Of a DNA stretch of 32,596 nucleotides, positions 6,897-14,941 are shown piece after piece (within the stretch, counting starts at the first letter, position 1; each line of letters opens with the position of its first letter). Both the position numbers and the translations under genes were made by a program. The notes under the pieces are model-generated. The model was not told the origin of the DNA. It ran no database searches and saw only the letters and a program-made list of their open reading frames with translations. Source of the stretch: Lentimicrobium sp. (GTDB taxonomy: Bacteria; Bacteroidota; Bacteroidia; Flavobacteriales; Flavobacteriaceae); NCBI GenBank assembly GCA_022758945.1, contig JAEMQE010000062.1, positions 1-32,596 on the forward strand, written 5' to 3'.

Positions 6897-9053
6897 ATGG
6901 CTAGAGATCTTAAATTTACAAGAAATATTGGAATTGCTGCTCACATTGATGCTGGTAAAACAACAACAACGGAGCGTATATTATTCTATACCGGAAAGTC
7001 GCATAAAATTGGTGAAGTGCACGATGGTGCTGCAACAATGGACTGGATGGCACAAGAGCAGGAAAGAGGGATTACAATTACTTCTGCTGCTACAACTTGT
7101 GAATGGAATTTTCCAACGGAACAAGGTAAAATTTTACCTGAATCACTTCCTTATCACTTTAATATTATTGATACCCCGGGACACGTTGATTTTACTGTAG
7201 AGGTAAATCGTTCTTTACGTGTACTTGATGGGTTAGTTTTCTTGTTTAGTGCGGTTGACGGTGTAGAACCACAATCAGAAACGAACTGGAGATTAGCAGA
7301 TCAATACAGAGTGCCACGTATGGGATTCGTTAATAAAATGGACAGACAAGGATCTAACTTTTTGATGGTATGTCAGCAAGTAAGAGATATGTTGAAGTCT
7401 AACGCTGTTGCCATTACTTTGCCAATTGGTGAAGAAAATGACTTCAGAGGAGTAGTTGATTTAGTAAAAAATCAAGCTATTGTATGGCATGAAGAAGGTT
7501 TGGGTGCTACTTATGATATTGTGCCTATTCCAGAAGATATGCTTGCAGAAGTAAAAGAATACAGATCAATCCTTATTGAAGCAGTTGCTGATTATGATGA
7601 AAACCTTTTAGAGAAATTCATGGAAGATGAAGAATCTATTACTGAGGAAGAAATCAATAATGCCTTAAGAGCTGCAACTATGGATATGGCTATCATTCCG
7701 ATGATTGCTGGTTCTGCTTTCAAAAACAAAGGAGTTCAATTCATGTTAGACGCAGTATGTAAATACTTGCCATCTCCAATGGATAAAGACGGTATTGAAG
7801 GAATTCATCCTGATGATGCTGATTTATTGGAAGAAGATCAAACTAAAATCTTGCGTAAGCCAGATGTTAAAGAGCCATTCGCTGCTTTAGCATTTAAAAT
7901 CGCTACAGACCCATTCGTAGGTCGTTTAGCTTTCTTCCGTGCTTATTCAGGACGTTTAGATGCAGGTTCATACGTTTTGAACACTCGTTCAGGAAGTAAA
8001 GAAAGAATTTCTCGTATCTACCAAATGCACGCAAACAAACAAAACCCAATCGATTATATCGAAGCAGGTGATATTGGAGCGGCAGTAGGTTTTAAAGATA
8101 TCAAAACTGGAGATACATTGTGTGATGAAAAACACCCAATCATTCTTGAGTCAATGAAATTTCCAGCACCGGTTATTGGTATCGCTATTGAGCCTAAAAC
8201 TAAAGCTGACGTAGATAAAATGGGTATGGCTTTGGCTAAATTAGCAGAAGAGGATCCTACATTTACTGTTAGAACTGATGAAGCTTCAGGGCAAACAATT
8301 ATCTCAGGAATGGGAGAATTACACTTAGATATCCTTGTTGATAGAATGCGTCGTGAATTTAAGGTTGAAGTAAACCAAGGTGAGCCTCAAGTTGAATACA
8401 AAGAAGCATTTACAAAAACGGCTCAACACAGAGAAGTTTATAAAAAACAATCTGGTGGTCGTGGTAAATTTGGAGATATCGTATTTAAATTGGAACCAGC
8501 AGATCTTGTAGATGGTAAAGCTGTTAAAGGTTTACAATTTATAAATGCAGTAAAAGGTGGTAACGTTCCTAAAGAATATATACCATCTGTAGAAAAAGGT
8601 TTCCGCGAAGCTATGAAAACTGGTCCTTTAGCAGGATATCAAGTAGATAGTTTGAAAGTTACTTTATTGGACGGATCTTTTCACCCTGTCGATTCTGACG
8701 CACTTTCATTTGAACTTGCTGCAAGAATGGGTTACAGAGAAGTAGCAAAAGCTGCCGGTGCAATTGTTCTGGAGCCAATTATGAAAATGGAAGTGATTAC
8801 ACCTGAAGAAAACATGGGAGATATCGTAGGTGATATCAACCGTCGTAGAGGTCAAGTGAATGATATGGGTGACAGAGCAGGTGCAAAAACTATCAAAGCA
8901 GATGTGCCGTTATCAGAAATGTTCGGATATGTTACAACATTAAGAACACTTTCATCTGGTAGAGCAACCTCTACAATGGAATTTTCACACTACGCAGAAA
9001 CACCTTCCAATATTTCGGAAGCAGTTATCAAAAAAGCAAAAGGAACCGCTTAA
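6897..9053 (+). CDS. fusA: Translation elongation factor G
   Basis: EF-G is the GTPase that drives translocation of tRNA and mRNA and, with RRF, ribosome recycling. The 718-residue protein has G1 AHIDAGKTT (15-23), switch I with RGITI (57-61), G3 DTPGHVD (92-98) and G4 NKMD (146-149). Domains II-V follow at normal length, including GGRGKFGDIVF in domain IV and the late MFGYVTTLRTLSSGRA segment. No truncation or frame change is seen. It lies 10 bases after rpsG and 11 before rpsJ. The tuf gene that follows fusA in many bacteria is absent, so EF-Tu must be encoded elsewhere. Confidence 0.99.
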   Translation: MARDLKFTRNIGIAAHIDAGKTTTTERILFYTGKSHKIGEVHDGAATMDWMAQEQERGITITSAATTCEWNFPTEQGKILPESLPYHFNIIDTPGHVDFTVEVNRSLRVLDGLVFLFSAVDGVEPQSETNWRLADQYRVPRMGFVNKMDRQGSNFLMVCQQVRDMLKSNAVAITLPIGEENDFRGVVDLVKNQAIVWHEEGLGATYDIVPIPEDMLAEVKEYRSILIEAVADYDENLLEKFMEDEESITEEEINNALRAATMDMAIIPMIAGSAFKNKGVQFMLDAVCKYLPSPMDKDGIEGIHPDDADLLEEDQTKILRKPDVKEPFAALAFKIATDPFVGRLAFFRAYSGRLDAGSYVLNTRSGSKERISRIYQMHANKQNPIDYIEAGDIGAAVGFKDIKTGDTLCDEKHPIILESMKFPAPVIGIAIEPKTKADVDKMGMALAKLAEEDPTFTVRTDEASGQTIISGMGELHLDILVDRMRREFKVEVNQGEPQVEYKEAFTKTAQHREVYKKQSGGRGKFGDIVFKLEPADLVDGKAVKGLQFINAVKGGNVPKEYIPSVEKGFREAMKTGPLAGYQVDSLKVTLLDGSFHPVDSDALSFELAARMGYREVAKAAGAIVLEPIMKMEVITPEENMGDIVGDINRRRGQVNDMGDRAGAKTIKADVPLSEMFGYVTTLRTLSSGRATSTMEFSHYAETPSNISEAVIKKAKGTA

Positions 9054-9064
9054 TCTTTAAGAAA

Positions 9065-9370
9065 ATGAGTCAAAAAATCAGAATAAAACTAAAATCTTAC
9101 GATTACATGTTAGTAGATAAGTCTGCTGAGAAAATCGTAAAAACCGTAAAAAGCACTGGAGCAGTAGTAACAGGACCAATTCCGTTACCAACTCATAAAA
9201 AACTTTTTACCGTTCTACGTTCTCCACACGTTAACAAAAAAGCGAGAGAGCAATTTGAAGTAATGTCATACAAGAGATTAATTGACATTTATTCATCATC
9301 ATCAAAAACAATTGATGCTTTGATGAAATTAGAATTGCCAAGTGGTGTTGAAGTAGAAATCAAAGTATAG
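9065..9370 (+). CDS. rpsJ: 30S ribosomal protein S10
   Basis: S10 (uS10) is in the 30S head and, as NusE, also joins transcription antitermination complexes with NusB. The 101-residue product has the family signature TGPIPLPTHKKLFTVLRSPH followed by VNKKAREQFE. Its short distance from fusA (11 bases) fuses the str and S10 clusters into one unit. The downstream gap to rplC is 103 bases and carries competing hairpins, the longest break in this part of the operon. Confidence 0.98.
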   Translation: MSQKIRIKLKSYDYMLVDKSAEKIVKTVKSTGAVVTGPIPLPTHKKLFTVLRSPHVNKKAREQFEVMSYKRLIDIYSSSSKTIDALMKLELPSGVEVEIKV

Positions 9371-9396
9371 GTATATTGTATTTAATTCTGCACTGT

Positions 9397-9452
9397 AAAT
9401 TGTATTAGGATATTTCTTAATACAATTTGCATTGTATAATATGCAATTTTTT
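9397..9452 (+). promoter_or_regulatory. Possible attenuator or regulatory structure between rpsJ and rplC
   Basis: Three hairpins can be drawn. A: AAATTGTATTA (9397-9407) with TAATACAATTT (9418-9428). B: TACAAT-TTGC-ATTGTA (9421-9436). C: TTGCAT (9427-9432) with ATGCAA (9441-9446), followed by TTTTTT (9447-9452). A excludes B and B excludes C, which resembles an antiterminator/terminator layout. The region is AT-rich, so chance pairing is possible. No exact TAnnTTTG promoter is present. Confidence 0.4.
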
Positions 9453-9473
9453 AATAATTAATAAATAATAATT

Positions 9474-10091
9474 ATGTCTGGGTTAATTGGTAGAAAAATC
9501 GGCATGACTAGCATTTTCGACGAAAACGGGAAGAATATTCCTTGTACAGTAATCGAAGCTGGACCATGCGTTGTTACCCAAGTCAGAACCAAAGGTGTTG
9601 ACGGGTACGAAGCGTTGCAACTTGGTTTCGATGACAAAAACGAGAAACATTCCACAAAAGCGGCCGTTGGTCACTTTGCGAAAGCAGGAACTGTAGCTAA
9701 GAAAAAAGTCGTTGAATTCCAAAATTTTGCAACAGAACAAAAATTAGGAGACGTTATAGACGTTTCAATGTTTGTAGAAGGAGAATTTGTAGATGTACAA
9801 GGTGTATCTAAAGGTAAAGGTTTTCAAGGGGTTGTGAAACGTCACGGTTTTGGTGGTGTAGGACAAGCAACTCACGGTCAACACAACCGTTTAAGAGCGC
9901 CAGGTTCTGTAGGAGCTTCTTCTTATCCATCTAGAGTATTCAAAGGAATGCGTATGGCTGGACGTATGGGAGGCGAAAATGTAAACGTTCAAAACCTTAG
10001 AGTTTTAAAAGTAGTGACTGAAAAGAACCTACTTGTTATTAAAGGATGTGTTCCTGGATGTAACAACTCTTATGTAATCATTCACAAGTAA
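9474..10091 (+). CDS. rplC: 50S ribosomal protein L3
   Basis: L3 (uL3) is an early assembly protein whose loop reaches toward the peptidyl transferase centre. The 205 residues include VSKGKGFQGVVKRHGFGG and RVFKGMRMAGRMGG, both diagnostic. In the loop where E. coli has the PrmB-methylated glutamine (GQNQTP), this protein reads GASSYP, so that modification target appears to be lost; this alignment is by eye. The stop overlaps the rplD start (TAATG), indicating coupled translation of L3 and L4. Confidence 0.98.
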   Translation: MSGLIGRKIGMTSIFDENGKNIPCTVIEAGPCVVTQVRTKGVDGYEALQLGFDDKNEKHSTKAAVGHFAKAGTVAKKKVVEFQNFATEQKLGDVIDVSMFVEGEFVDVQGVSKGKGFQGVVKRHGFGGVGQATHGQHNRLRAPGSVGASSYPSRVFKGMRMAGRMGGENVNVQNLRVLKVVTEKNLLVIKGCVPGCNNSYVIIHK

Positions 10092-10720
10092 TGGAAGCAA
10101 AAGTATTAGATTTCAACGGAAAAGATACTGGAAGAAAAGTACAACTTTCTGATTCAGTATTCGCAATTGAACCAAATAATCACGCAGTATACCTTGATGT
10201 TAAGCAATATCTTGCTAATCAAAGACAAGGAACGCACAAAGCAAAAGAAAGAGCTGAAGTAGCGGGAAGTACTCGTAAGATTAAAAAACAAAAAGGAACT
10301 GGAACTGCTCGTGCGGGTAGTGCAAAGAATCCATTGTTTAAAGGTGGTGGAACAGTTTTCGGACCAAGACCAAGAAGTTATTCATTCAAATTGAATAAAA
10401 GCTTGAAACGTCTAGCAAGAAAATCTGCTTTCTCAATTAAAGCAAAAGAAGCAAATATAATTGTTCTTGAAGACTTCAATTTTGAAACACCAAACACTAA
10501 GAATTTCATCAATGTATTGAAAGCTTTAGGGTTGGAAGATAAAAAATCTTTATTTGTGTTGGGCGATTCGAATAAAAATGTATATTTGTCGTCACGCAAT
10601 TTAAAGGCATCTAAAGTGATAAGTAGCTCAGAATTAAGCACTTATGACATCTTAAACACTAATAGTTTAGTGCTTTTGGAAGGTTCTTTAGAGGTAATTG
10701 AAGAAAATTTAAGCAAATAA
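10091..10720 (+). CDS. rplD: 50S ribosomal protein L4
   Basis: L4 (uL4) binds 23S rRNA domain I, and its long loop lines the nascent peptide tunnel. That loop is visible at about residues 65-97 (KKQKGTGTARAGSAKN, then GGGTVFGPRPR). Length is 209 residues, typical for the phylum. The ATG overlaps the rplC stop by one base. In E. coli L4 represses the S10 operon by acting on its leader; here the obvious structured gap lies two genes upstream, between rpsJ and rplC, so a similar role is possible but unproven. Confidence 0.98.
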   Translation: MEAKVLDFNGKDTGRKVQLSDSVFAIEPNNHAVYLDVKQYLANQRQGTHKAKERAEVAGSTRKIKKQKGTGTARAGSAKNPLFKGGGTVFGPRPRSYSFKLNKSLKRLARKSAFSIKAKEANIIVLEDFNFETPNTKNFINVLKALGLEDKKSLFVLGDSNKNVYLSSRNLKASKVISSSELSTYDILNTNSLVLLEGSLEVIEENLSK

Positions 10721-10726
10721 TAGGAT

Positions 10727-11017
10727 ATGAGCATCATAATTAAACCTATAGTAACAGAAAAAGTAACCAAAGAAAGTGAAGTTTTAAACCGCTTTGGATT
10801 CTTCGTTGACAAAAAAGCAAACAAAGTGCAAATTAAGAAAGCTGTTGAAGCTGCTTATGGAGTAACTATTTTGAGTGTCAATACGATGAATGTAAGACCG
10901 GATAGAACTACAAAATACACTAAAAGTGGTCTTATCAGTGGAAAGACGAATGCTGCTAAAAAAGCATTTGTACAAGTACAAGAAGGAGAAACAATTGATT
11001 TTTACAACAATATCTAA
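10727..11017 (+). CDS. rplW: 50S ribosomal protein L23
   Basis: L23 (uL23) lies at the exit of the peptide tunnel and is a docking site for trigger factor, SRP and the Sec translocon. The 96-residue protein starts with the family motif IIIKPIVTEKVT and has VNTMNVRPDRTTKY in the extended loop. It is 6 bases after rplD and 9 before rplB, in the usual S10 order. No unusual features are seen. Confidence 0.97.
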   Translation: MSIIIKPIVTEKVTKESEVLNRFGFFVDKKANKVQIKKAVEAAYGVTILSVNTMNVRPDRTTKYTKSGLISGKTNAAKKAFVQVQEGETIDFYNNI

Positions 11018-11026
11018 GATAGAAAA

Positions 11027-11851
11027 ATGTCAGTAAGAAAATTAAAACCTATTACCCCAGGTCAGCGATTTAGAGTTGTGAATGGTTATGACGCCATTAC
11101 AACTGATAAGCCGGAACGCTCTTTGATAGCGCCGATAAAAAACTCTGGAGGTAGAAATAGTCAAGGAAAGATGACCATGCGTTATACGGGTGGTGGTCAC
11201 AAGCAGAGATATCGTATCATTGATTTCAAACGTACAAAAGAAGGAATTCCAGCTACAGTGAAATCAATCGAATATGATCCAAATCGTACTGCGTTTATCG
11301 CATTGTTAGCTTATGCTGATGGTGAGAAAACATACATTATTGCTCAAAACGGATTGAAAGTTGGTCAGAAATTAGTTTCTGGTCCAGAATCTCAACCTGA
11401 AATAGGGAATACTTTACCATTAAGCAGAATTCCATTAGGAACTGTAATATCTTGTATCGAATTGAGACCAGGACAAGGAGCTGTAATCGCTCGTTCTGCT
11501 GGAACATTCGCGCAATTAATGGCAAGAGACGGAAAATATGCTACAATTAAAATGCCTTCTGGAGAAACAAGATTAATCTTGTTGACTTGTTCGGCTACCA
11601 TTGGAGCGGTTTCTAACTCAGACCACCAATTAGTTGTATCTGGTAAAGCAGGTAGAACAAGATGGTTAGGAAGAAGACCTAGAACAAGACCAGTAGCAAT
11701 GAACCCTGTCGATCACCCAATGGGTGGTGGTGAAGGACGTTCTTCTGGAGGACATCCACGATCTAGAAACGGTATACCTGCTAAAGGTTATAGAACACGT
11801 TCTAAGAAAAACCCGAGTAACAAGTATATTGTAGAACGTAGAAAGAAATAA
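11027..11851 (+). CDS. rplB: 50S ribosomal protein L2
   Basis: L2 (uL2) is needed for subunit joining and sits close to the peptidyl transferase centre. The 274 residues include GGGHKQRYRIIDFKR (about 50-65) and the C-terminal signature MNPVDHPMGGGEGRSSGGHP. Asp229 and His230 match the conserved Asp228/His229 of E. coli numbering. The next conserved histidine (DHPH in E. coli) is methionine here (DHPM), which I recall as common in Bacteroidota. Gaps to neighbours are 9 and 6 bases. Confidence 0.98.
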   Translation: MSVRKLKPITPGQRFRVVNGYDAITTDKPERSLIAPIKNSGGRNSQGKMTMRYTGGGHKQRYRIIDFKRTKEGIPATVKSIEYDPNRTAFIALLAYADGEKTYIIAQNGLKVGQKLVSGPESQPEIGNTLPLSRIPLGTVISCIELRPGQGAVIARSAGTFAQLMARDGKYATIKMPSGETRLILLTCSATIGAVSNSDHQLVVSGKAGRTRWLGRRPRTRPVAMNPVDHPMGGGEGRSSGGHPRSRNGIPAKGYRTRSKKNPSNKYIVERRKK

Positions 11852-11857
11852 TAAGAT

Positions 11858-12136
11858 ATGGCACGTTCATTAAAAAAAGGACCTTTCGTTCATTATAAGT
11901 TAGACAAGAAAGTTCAGGAAAACATAGAAAAAGGTAGTAAAGGAGTAGTTAAGACTTGGTCTAGAGCTTCTATGATTACCCCTGACTTTGTTGGACAAAC
12001 AATCGCAGTTCATAACGGTCGTCAATTTGTACCAGTTTACGTAACTGAAAACATGGTAGGTCACAAATTAGGAGAGTTTTCACCAACTCGATCTTTTAGA
12101 GGTCATGCTGGAGCAAAAAATAAAGGTAAAAAATAA
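11858..12136 (+). CDS. rpsS: 30S ribosomal protein S19
   Basis: S19 (uS19) forms a complex with S13 in the 30S head and takes part in the intersubunit bridge near the A site. The 92-residue sequence opens with MARSLKKGPFVHYKL and carries HNGRQFVPVYVTENMVGHKL and GEFSPTRSFRGHAG, all standard. It lies 6 bases from both rplB and rplV. Confidence 0.98.
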   Translation: MARSLKKGPFVHYKLDKKVQENIEKGSKGVVKTWSRASMITPDFVGQTIAVHNGRQFVPVYVTENMVGHKLGEFSPTRSFRGHAGAKNKGKK

Positions 12137-12142
12137 GAAGCA

Positions 12143-12556
12143 ATGGGAGTTCGTAAAAGAGAAACAGCAGATGCAAGAAAAGAGGCTAACAAGTCATTGG
12201 CTTTTGCAAAATTGAATAACTGCCCTACTTCACCTAGAAAAATGCGCTTAGTAGCAGATCTAGTAAGAGGTCAGAAGGTAGAAAGAGCACTAAATATTTT
12301 AAGATTTAGTTCTAAAGAAGCTTCAAGAAAATTAGAAAAATTGGTTTTATCTGTAATTGCCAACTGGCAAGCAAAAAACCCAGACGCTAATATGGAAGAA
12401 GCAGGCTTATTCGTAAAAACTATCACTGTAGATGGTGGAATGATGTTGAAAAGACTTCGTCCAGCTCCACAAGGTAGAGCACACAGAATTAGAAAACGTT
12501 CAAACCACGTAACAATCGTGTTAGGGGCTATTAATGATAACACACAAGCAAAATAA
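12143..12556 (+). CDS. rplV: 50S ribosomal protein L22
   Basis: L22 (uL22) has a beta-hairpin that lines the peptide tunnel opposite L4, a known site of macrolide resistance changes. The hairpin is visible near the C-terminus (MMLKRLRPAPQGRAHRIRKR), followed by SNHVTIVL. At 137 residues it is longer than the E. coli protein (110), mostly from an N-terminal extension (MGVRKRETADARKEANKS) before the conserved core. It is 6 bases from rpsS and from rpsC. Confidence 0.97.
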   Translation: MGVRKRETADARKEANKSLAFAKLNNCPTSPRKMRLVADLVRGQKVERALNILRFSSKEASRKLEKLVLSVIANWQAKNPDANMEEAGLFVKTITVDGGMMLKRLRPAPQGRAHRIRKRSNHVTIVLGAINDNTQAK

Positions 12557-12562
12557 TTAAAG

Positions 12563-13324
12563 ATGGGACAAAAGACAAATCCAATTGGAAATAGACTTGG
12601 TATCATCAGAGGATGGGACTCTAACTGGTATGGTGGAAATGATTACGGTGATAAACTTGCCGAAGATTTCAAAATCAGAAAGTATATCCATGCTCGTTTA
12701 TCAAAAGCTAGTGTATCAAAAGTAATCATCGAGAGAACTTTGAAACTTGTAACCGTTACTATCACTACTGCTAGACCTGGTATTATTATCGGAAAAGGTG
12801 GCCAAGAGGTAGACAAGTTGAAAGAAGAACTTAAGAAAGTTACTGACAAAGAGGTTCAAATCAACATCTTTGAAATTAAAAGACCTGAACTTGACGCGTA
12901 TCTAGTTGCTACAAGCATCTGTCGTCAAATCGAAAGCCGTATTTCTTACAGACGTGCAATCAAAATGGCTATTGCTGCTACAATGCGTATGAACGCAGAG
13001 GGTATCAAAGTTTTGATTTCTGGTCGTTTGAATGGTGCTGAGATGGCGCGTTCAGAGGGTTTCAAAGAAGGTAGAATTCCTCTATCAACTTTCAGAGCCG
13101 ACATCGATTATGCTCTAGCTGAAGCTCATACTACTTATGGTAGAATGGGGATCAAAGTATGGATCATGAAAGGTGAAGTTTATGGAAAGAGAGATCTTTC
13201 TCCACTTGCGGGAATGGATAAAAAACAATCCGGAACTGGTGGTGGTAAAGGTGGCGATTCTCCGAGAGGAGACAGAAAACCTTTTAATAAAGGTGGAAAA
13301 CCAGACGCTCGTAAGAGAAAGTAA
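12563..13324 (+). CDS. rpsC: 30S ribosomal protein S3
   Basis: S3 (uS3) is at the mRNA entry channel and contributes to the ribosomal helicase activity. The 253-residue protein has a KH domain with the GxxG loop in RPGIIIGKGGQEVDKL and the S3 C-terminal domain (SGRLNGAEMARSEGFKEGR, then IPLSTFRADIDYA). A basic glycine-rich tail of about 30 residues (SGTGGGKGGDSPRGDRK onward) extends beyond the E. coli C-terminus and is probably disordered. It starts 6 bases after rplV. Confidence 0.98.
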   Translation: MGQKTNPIGNRLGIIRGWDSNWYGGNDYGDKLAEDFKIRKYIHARLSKASVSKVIIERTLKLVTVTITTARPGIIIGKGGQEVDKLKEELKKVTDKEVQINIFEIKRPELDAYLVATSICRQIESRISYRRAIKMAIAATMRMNAEGIKVLISGRLNGAEMARSEGFKEGRIPLSTFRADIDYALAEAHTTYGRMGIKVWIMKGEVYGKRDLSPLAGMDKKQSGTGGGKGGDSPRGDRKPFNKGGKPDARKRK

Positions 13325-13343
13325 ATTTTTAAATTAAAGAAAA

Positions 13344-13769
13344 ATGTTACAGCCTAAAAGAACAAAATACCGTAAGGTACAAAAGGGTAAAATGAAAGGA
13401 AACTCTCAAAGAGGGCACGAACTTTCTAATGGAATGTTTGGTATTAAATCTGTTCATGAAGATGGAATGTTCTTAACCTCACGTCAAATCGAAGCTGCAC
13501 GTATCGCTGCAACTCGTTATATGAAAAGAGAAGGACAATTATGGATTAAAATATTTCCAGACAAACCTATCACAAAGAAACCTCTTGAGGTACGTATGGG
13601 TAAAGGTAAAGGTGCAGTCGAGTATTGGGCGGCCATTGTTAGACCCGGAAGAATAATGTTTGAAGTTGGAGGAGTTCCTTTGTCAGTTGCAAAAGAGGCG
13701 TTACGTCTTGCAGCTCAAAAACTTCCAGTAAAAACAAAATTCATCGTTGCTAGAGATTTCGAAGCATAA
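13344..13769 (+). CDS. rplP: 50S ribosomal protein L16
   Basis: L16 (uL16) joins late in 50S assembly and helps position A-site tRNA. The 141 residues match the family, with MLQPKRTKYRKVQKGKMKG at the start and GKGAVEYWAAIVRPGRIMFE in the middle, followed by VGGVPLSVAKEALRLAAQKLP. It lies 19 bases after rpsC and 13 before rpmC, preserving the order rpsC-rplP-rpmC-rpsQ. Confidence 0.98.
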   Translation: MLQPKRTKYRKVQKGKMKGNSQRGHELSNGMFGIKSVHEDGMFLTSRQIEAARIAATRYMKREGQLWIKIFPDKPITKKPLEVRMGKGKGAVEYWAAIVRPGRIMFEVGGVPLSVAKEALRLAAQKLPVKTKFIVARDFEA

Positions 13770-13782
13770 TTAATTATATATT

Positions 13783-13974
13783 ATGAAACAATCAGAAATA
13801 AAAGATCTTTCTGCAGCTGAGTTGCAAGAAAAATTGAACCAAACGAAGAAAGCATATGCTGACTTAAAAATGGCTCACGCTATTTCTCCAATTGAAAACC
13901 CGCTTCAAATTAGAAGCGTAAGAAGAACAGTTGCAAGATTAGCTACAGAACTTACTAAAAGAGAATTACAATAA
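13783..13974 (+). CDS. rpmC: 50S ribosomal protein L29
   Basis: L29 (uL29) is a small helical-hairpin protein next to L23 at the tunnel exit. The 63-residue product begins MKQSEIKDLSAAELQEKL and ends with the second helix containing PLQIRSVRRTVARLATEL, as in the family. It lies between rplP (13 bases) and rpsQ (8 bases). No irregularity is seen. Confidence 0.96.
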   Translation: MKQSEIKDLSAAELQEKLNQTKKAYADLKMAHAISPIENPLQIRSVRRTVARLATELTKRELQ

Positions 13975-13982
13975 TTCTAAAG

Positions 13983-14243
13983 ATGGAAGAAAAAAGAAAT
14001 TTAAGAAAAGAAAGAGTTGGGGTTGTTACTTCAGACAAAATGGATAAATCCATTGTTGTTGCACAAGTAACAAAAGTAAAGCACCCACTATACGGTAAGT
14101 TCGTGTTGAAAACTAAAAAGTATCATGCACACGACGAAAATAACGACTGCAACATTGGTGACACTGTAAGGATTAGCGAAACGCGTCCTTTAAGTAAAAC
14201 AAAATGTTGGAGGTTAGTTGAAATCATTGAAAGAGCTAAATAA
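13983..14243 (+). CDS. rpsQ: 30S ribosomal protein S17
   Basis: S17 (uS17) is a primary 16S rRNA-binding protein with an OB fold. The 86-residue sequence contains RKERVGVVTSDKMDKSIVV, the YGKFVLKTKKYHAHDENN segment, and the family motif GDTVRISETRPLSKTKCW. It ends 2 bases before rplN, so translation of the two is likely coupled. This gene ends the S10-type segment in the classical scheme; no terminator separates it from the spc-type genes. Confidence 0.98.
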   Translation: MEEKRNLRKERVGVVTSDKMDKSIVVAQVTKVKHPLYGKFVLKTKKYHAHDENNDCNIGDTVRISETRPLSKTKCWRLVEIIERAK

Positions 14244-14245
14244 TT

Positions 14246-14614
14246 ATGGTACAACAAGAATCAAGACTAAAAGTAGCAGATAATACGGGAGCAAAAGAAG
14301 TTTTAACTATCCGTGTTTTAGGAGGTACCAAAAGAAGGTATGCCTCTGTTGGTGACAAGATTGTAGTTTCTATCAAAGATGCTGCTCCTAACGGAAACGT
14401 TAAAAAAGGATCGGTTTCAACTGCAGTTGTTGTACGTACTAAAAAAGAAGTGAGAAGAGCCGATGGTTCTTATATCCGTTTCGATGACAATGCATGTGTT
14501 CTTTTGAACGCTGCAGGAGAAATGAGGGGAACTCGTGTTTTTGGTCCAGTAGCAAGAGAACTTCGTGAAAAACAATTCATGAAAATTGTATCATTAGCAC
14601 CAGAAGTGCTTTAA
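14246..14614 (+). CDS. rplN: 50S ribosomal protein L14
   Basis: L14 (uL14) lies at the subunit interface and forms bridges to 16S rRNA; silencing factor RsfS binds it in other bacteria. The sequence MVQQESRLKVADNTGAKEVL, the VVRTKKEVRRADGSYIRFDD signature and the C-terminal MRGTRVFGPVARELR give a complete 122-residue family member. It is the first gene of the spc-type segment, 2 bases after rpsQ and 10 before rplX. Confidence 0.98.
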   Translation: MVQQESRLKVADNTGAKEVLTIRVLGGTKRRYASVGDKIVVSIKDAAPNGNVKKGSVSTAVVVRTKKEVRRADGSYIRFDDNACVLLNAAGEMRGTRVFGPVARELREKQFMKIVSLAPEVL

Positions 14615-14624
14615 TTATTTTAAG

Positions 14625-14939
14625 ATGATAAAGCTAAAAATAAAATCAGGAGACATCGTAAGAGTAATTGCCGGAGACCATAAAGGTGCCGAAGGTAAAG
14701 TTATACGTGTTTACCGTGAGAAAAATAAAGCAATTGTTGAAGGTGTAAACATGGTTTCAAAACACACGAAACCAAGTGCAAAAAGCCCTCAAGGTGGTAT
14801 TGTAAAAAAAGAAGCTTCTATACAAATTTCTAACATCTCTCTTATTGATCCTAAAACTAAGGAAACAACTAGAGTTGGTATTAGAGTTGAAGGAGATAAG
14901 AAAGTGAGATTTTCAAAAAAATCTAATCAAGTACTATAG
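14625..14939 (+). CDS. rplX: 50S ribosomal protein L24
   Basis: L24 (uL24) is one of the two proteins that start 50S assembly and contains a KOW fold. The KOW motif is seen as IKSGDIVRVIAGDHKGAEGK near the N-terminus, followed by VEGVNMVSKHTKPS. Length is 104 residues. Its TAG stop is separated from the rplE start by 2 bases. Confidence 0.97.
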   Translation: MIKLKIKSGDIVRVIAGDHKGAEGKVIRVYREKNKAIVEGVNMVSKHTKPSAKSPQGGIVKKEASIQISNISLIDPKTKETTRVGIRVEGDKKVRFSKKSNQVL

Positions 14940-14941
14940 TA

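Noticed and set aside
6928..7200. Leucine-rich 90-codon frame inside fusA
   Set aside because: It lies entirely within the well-conserved EF-G gene in another frame; a shadow frame.
9418..9429. Promoter for rplC (TACAATTTG)
   Set aside because: The -7-like sequence has three instead of two bases between TA and TTTG, so it does not match the consensus.
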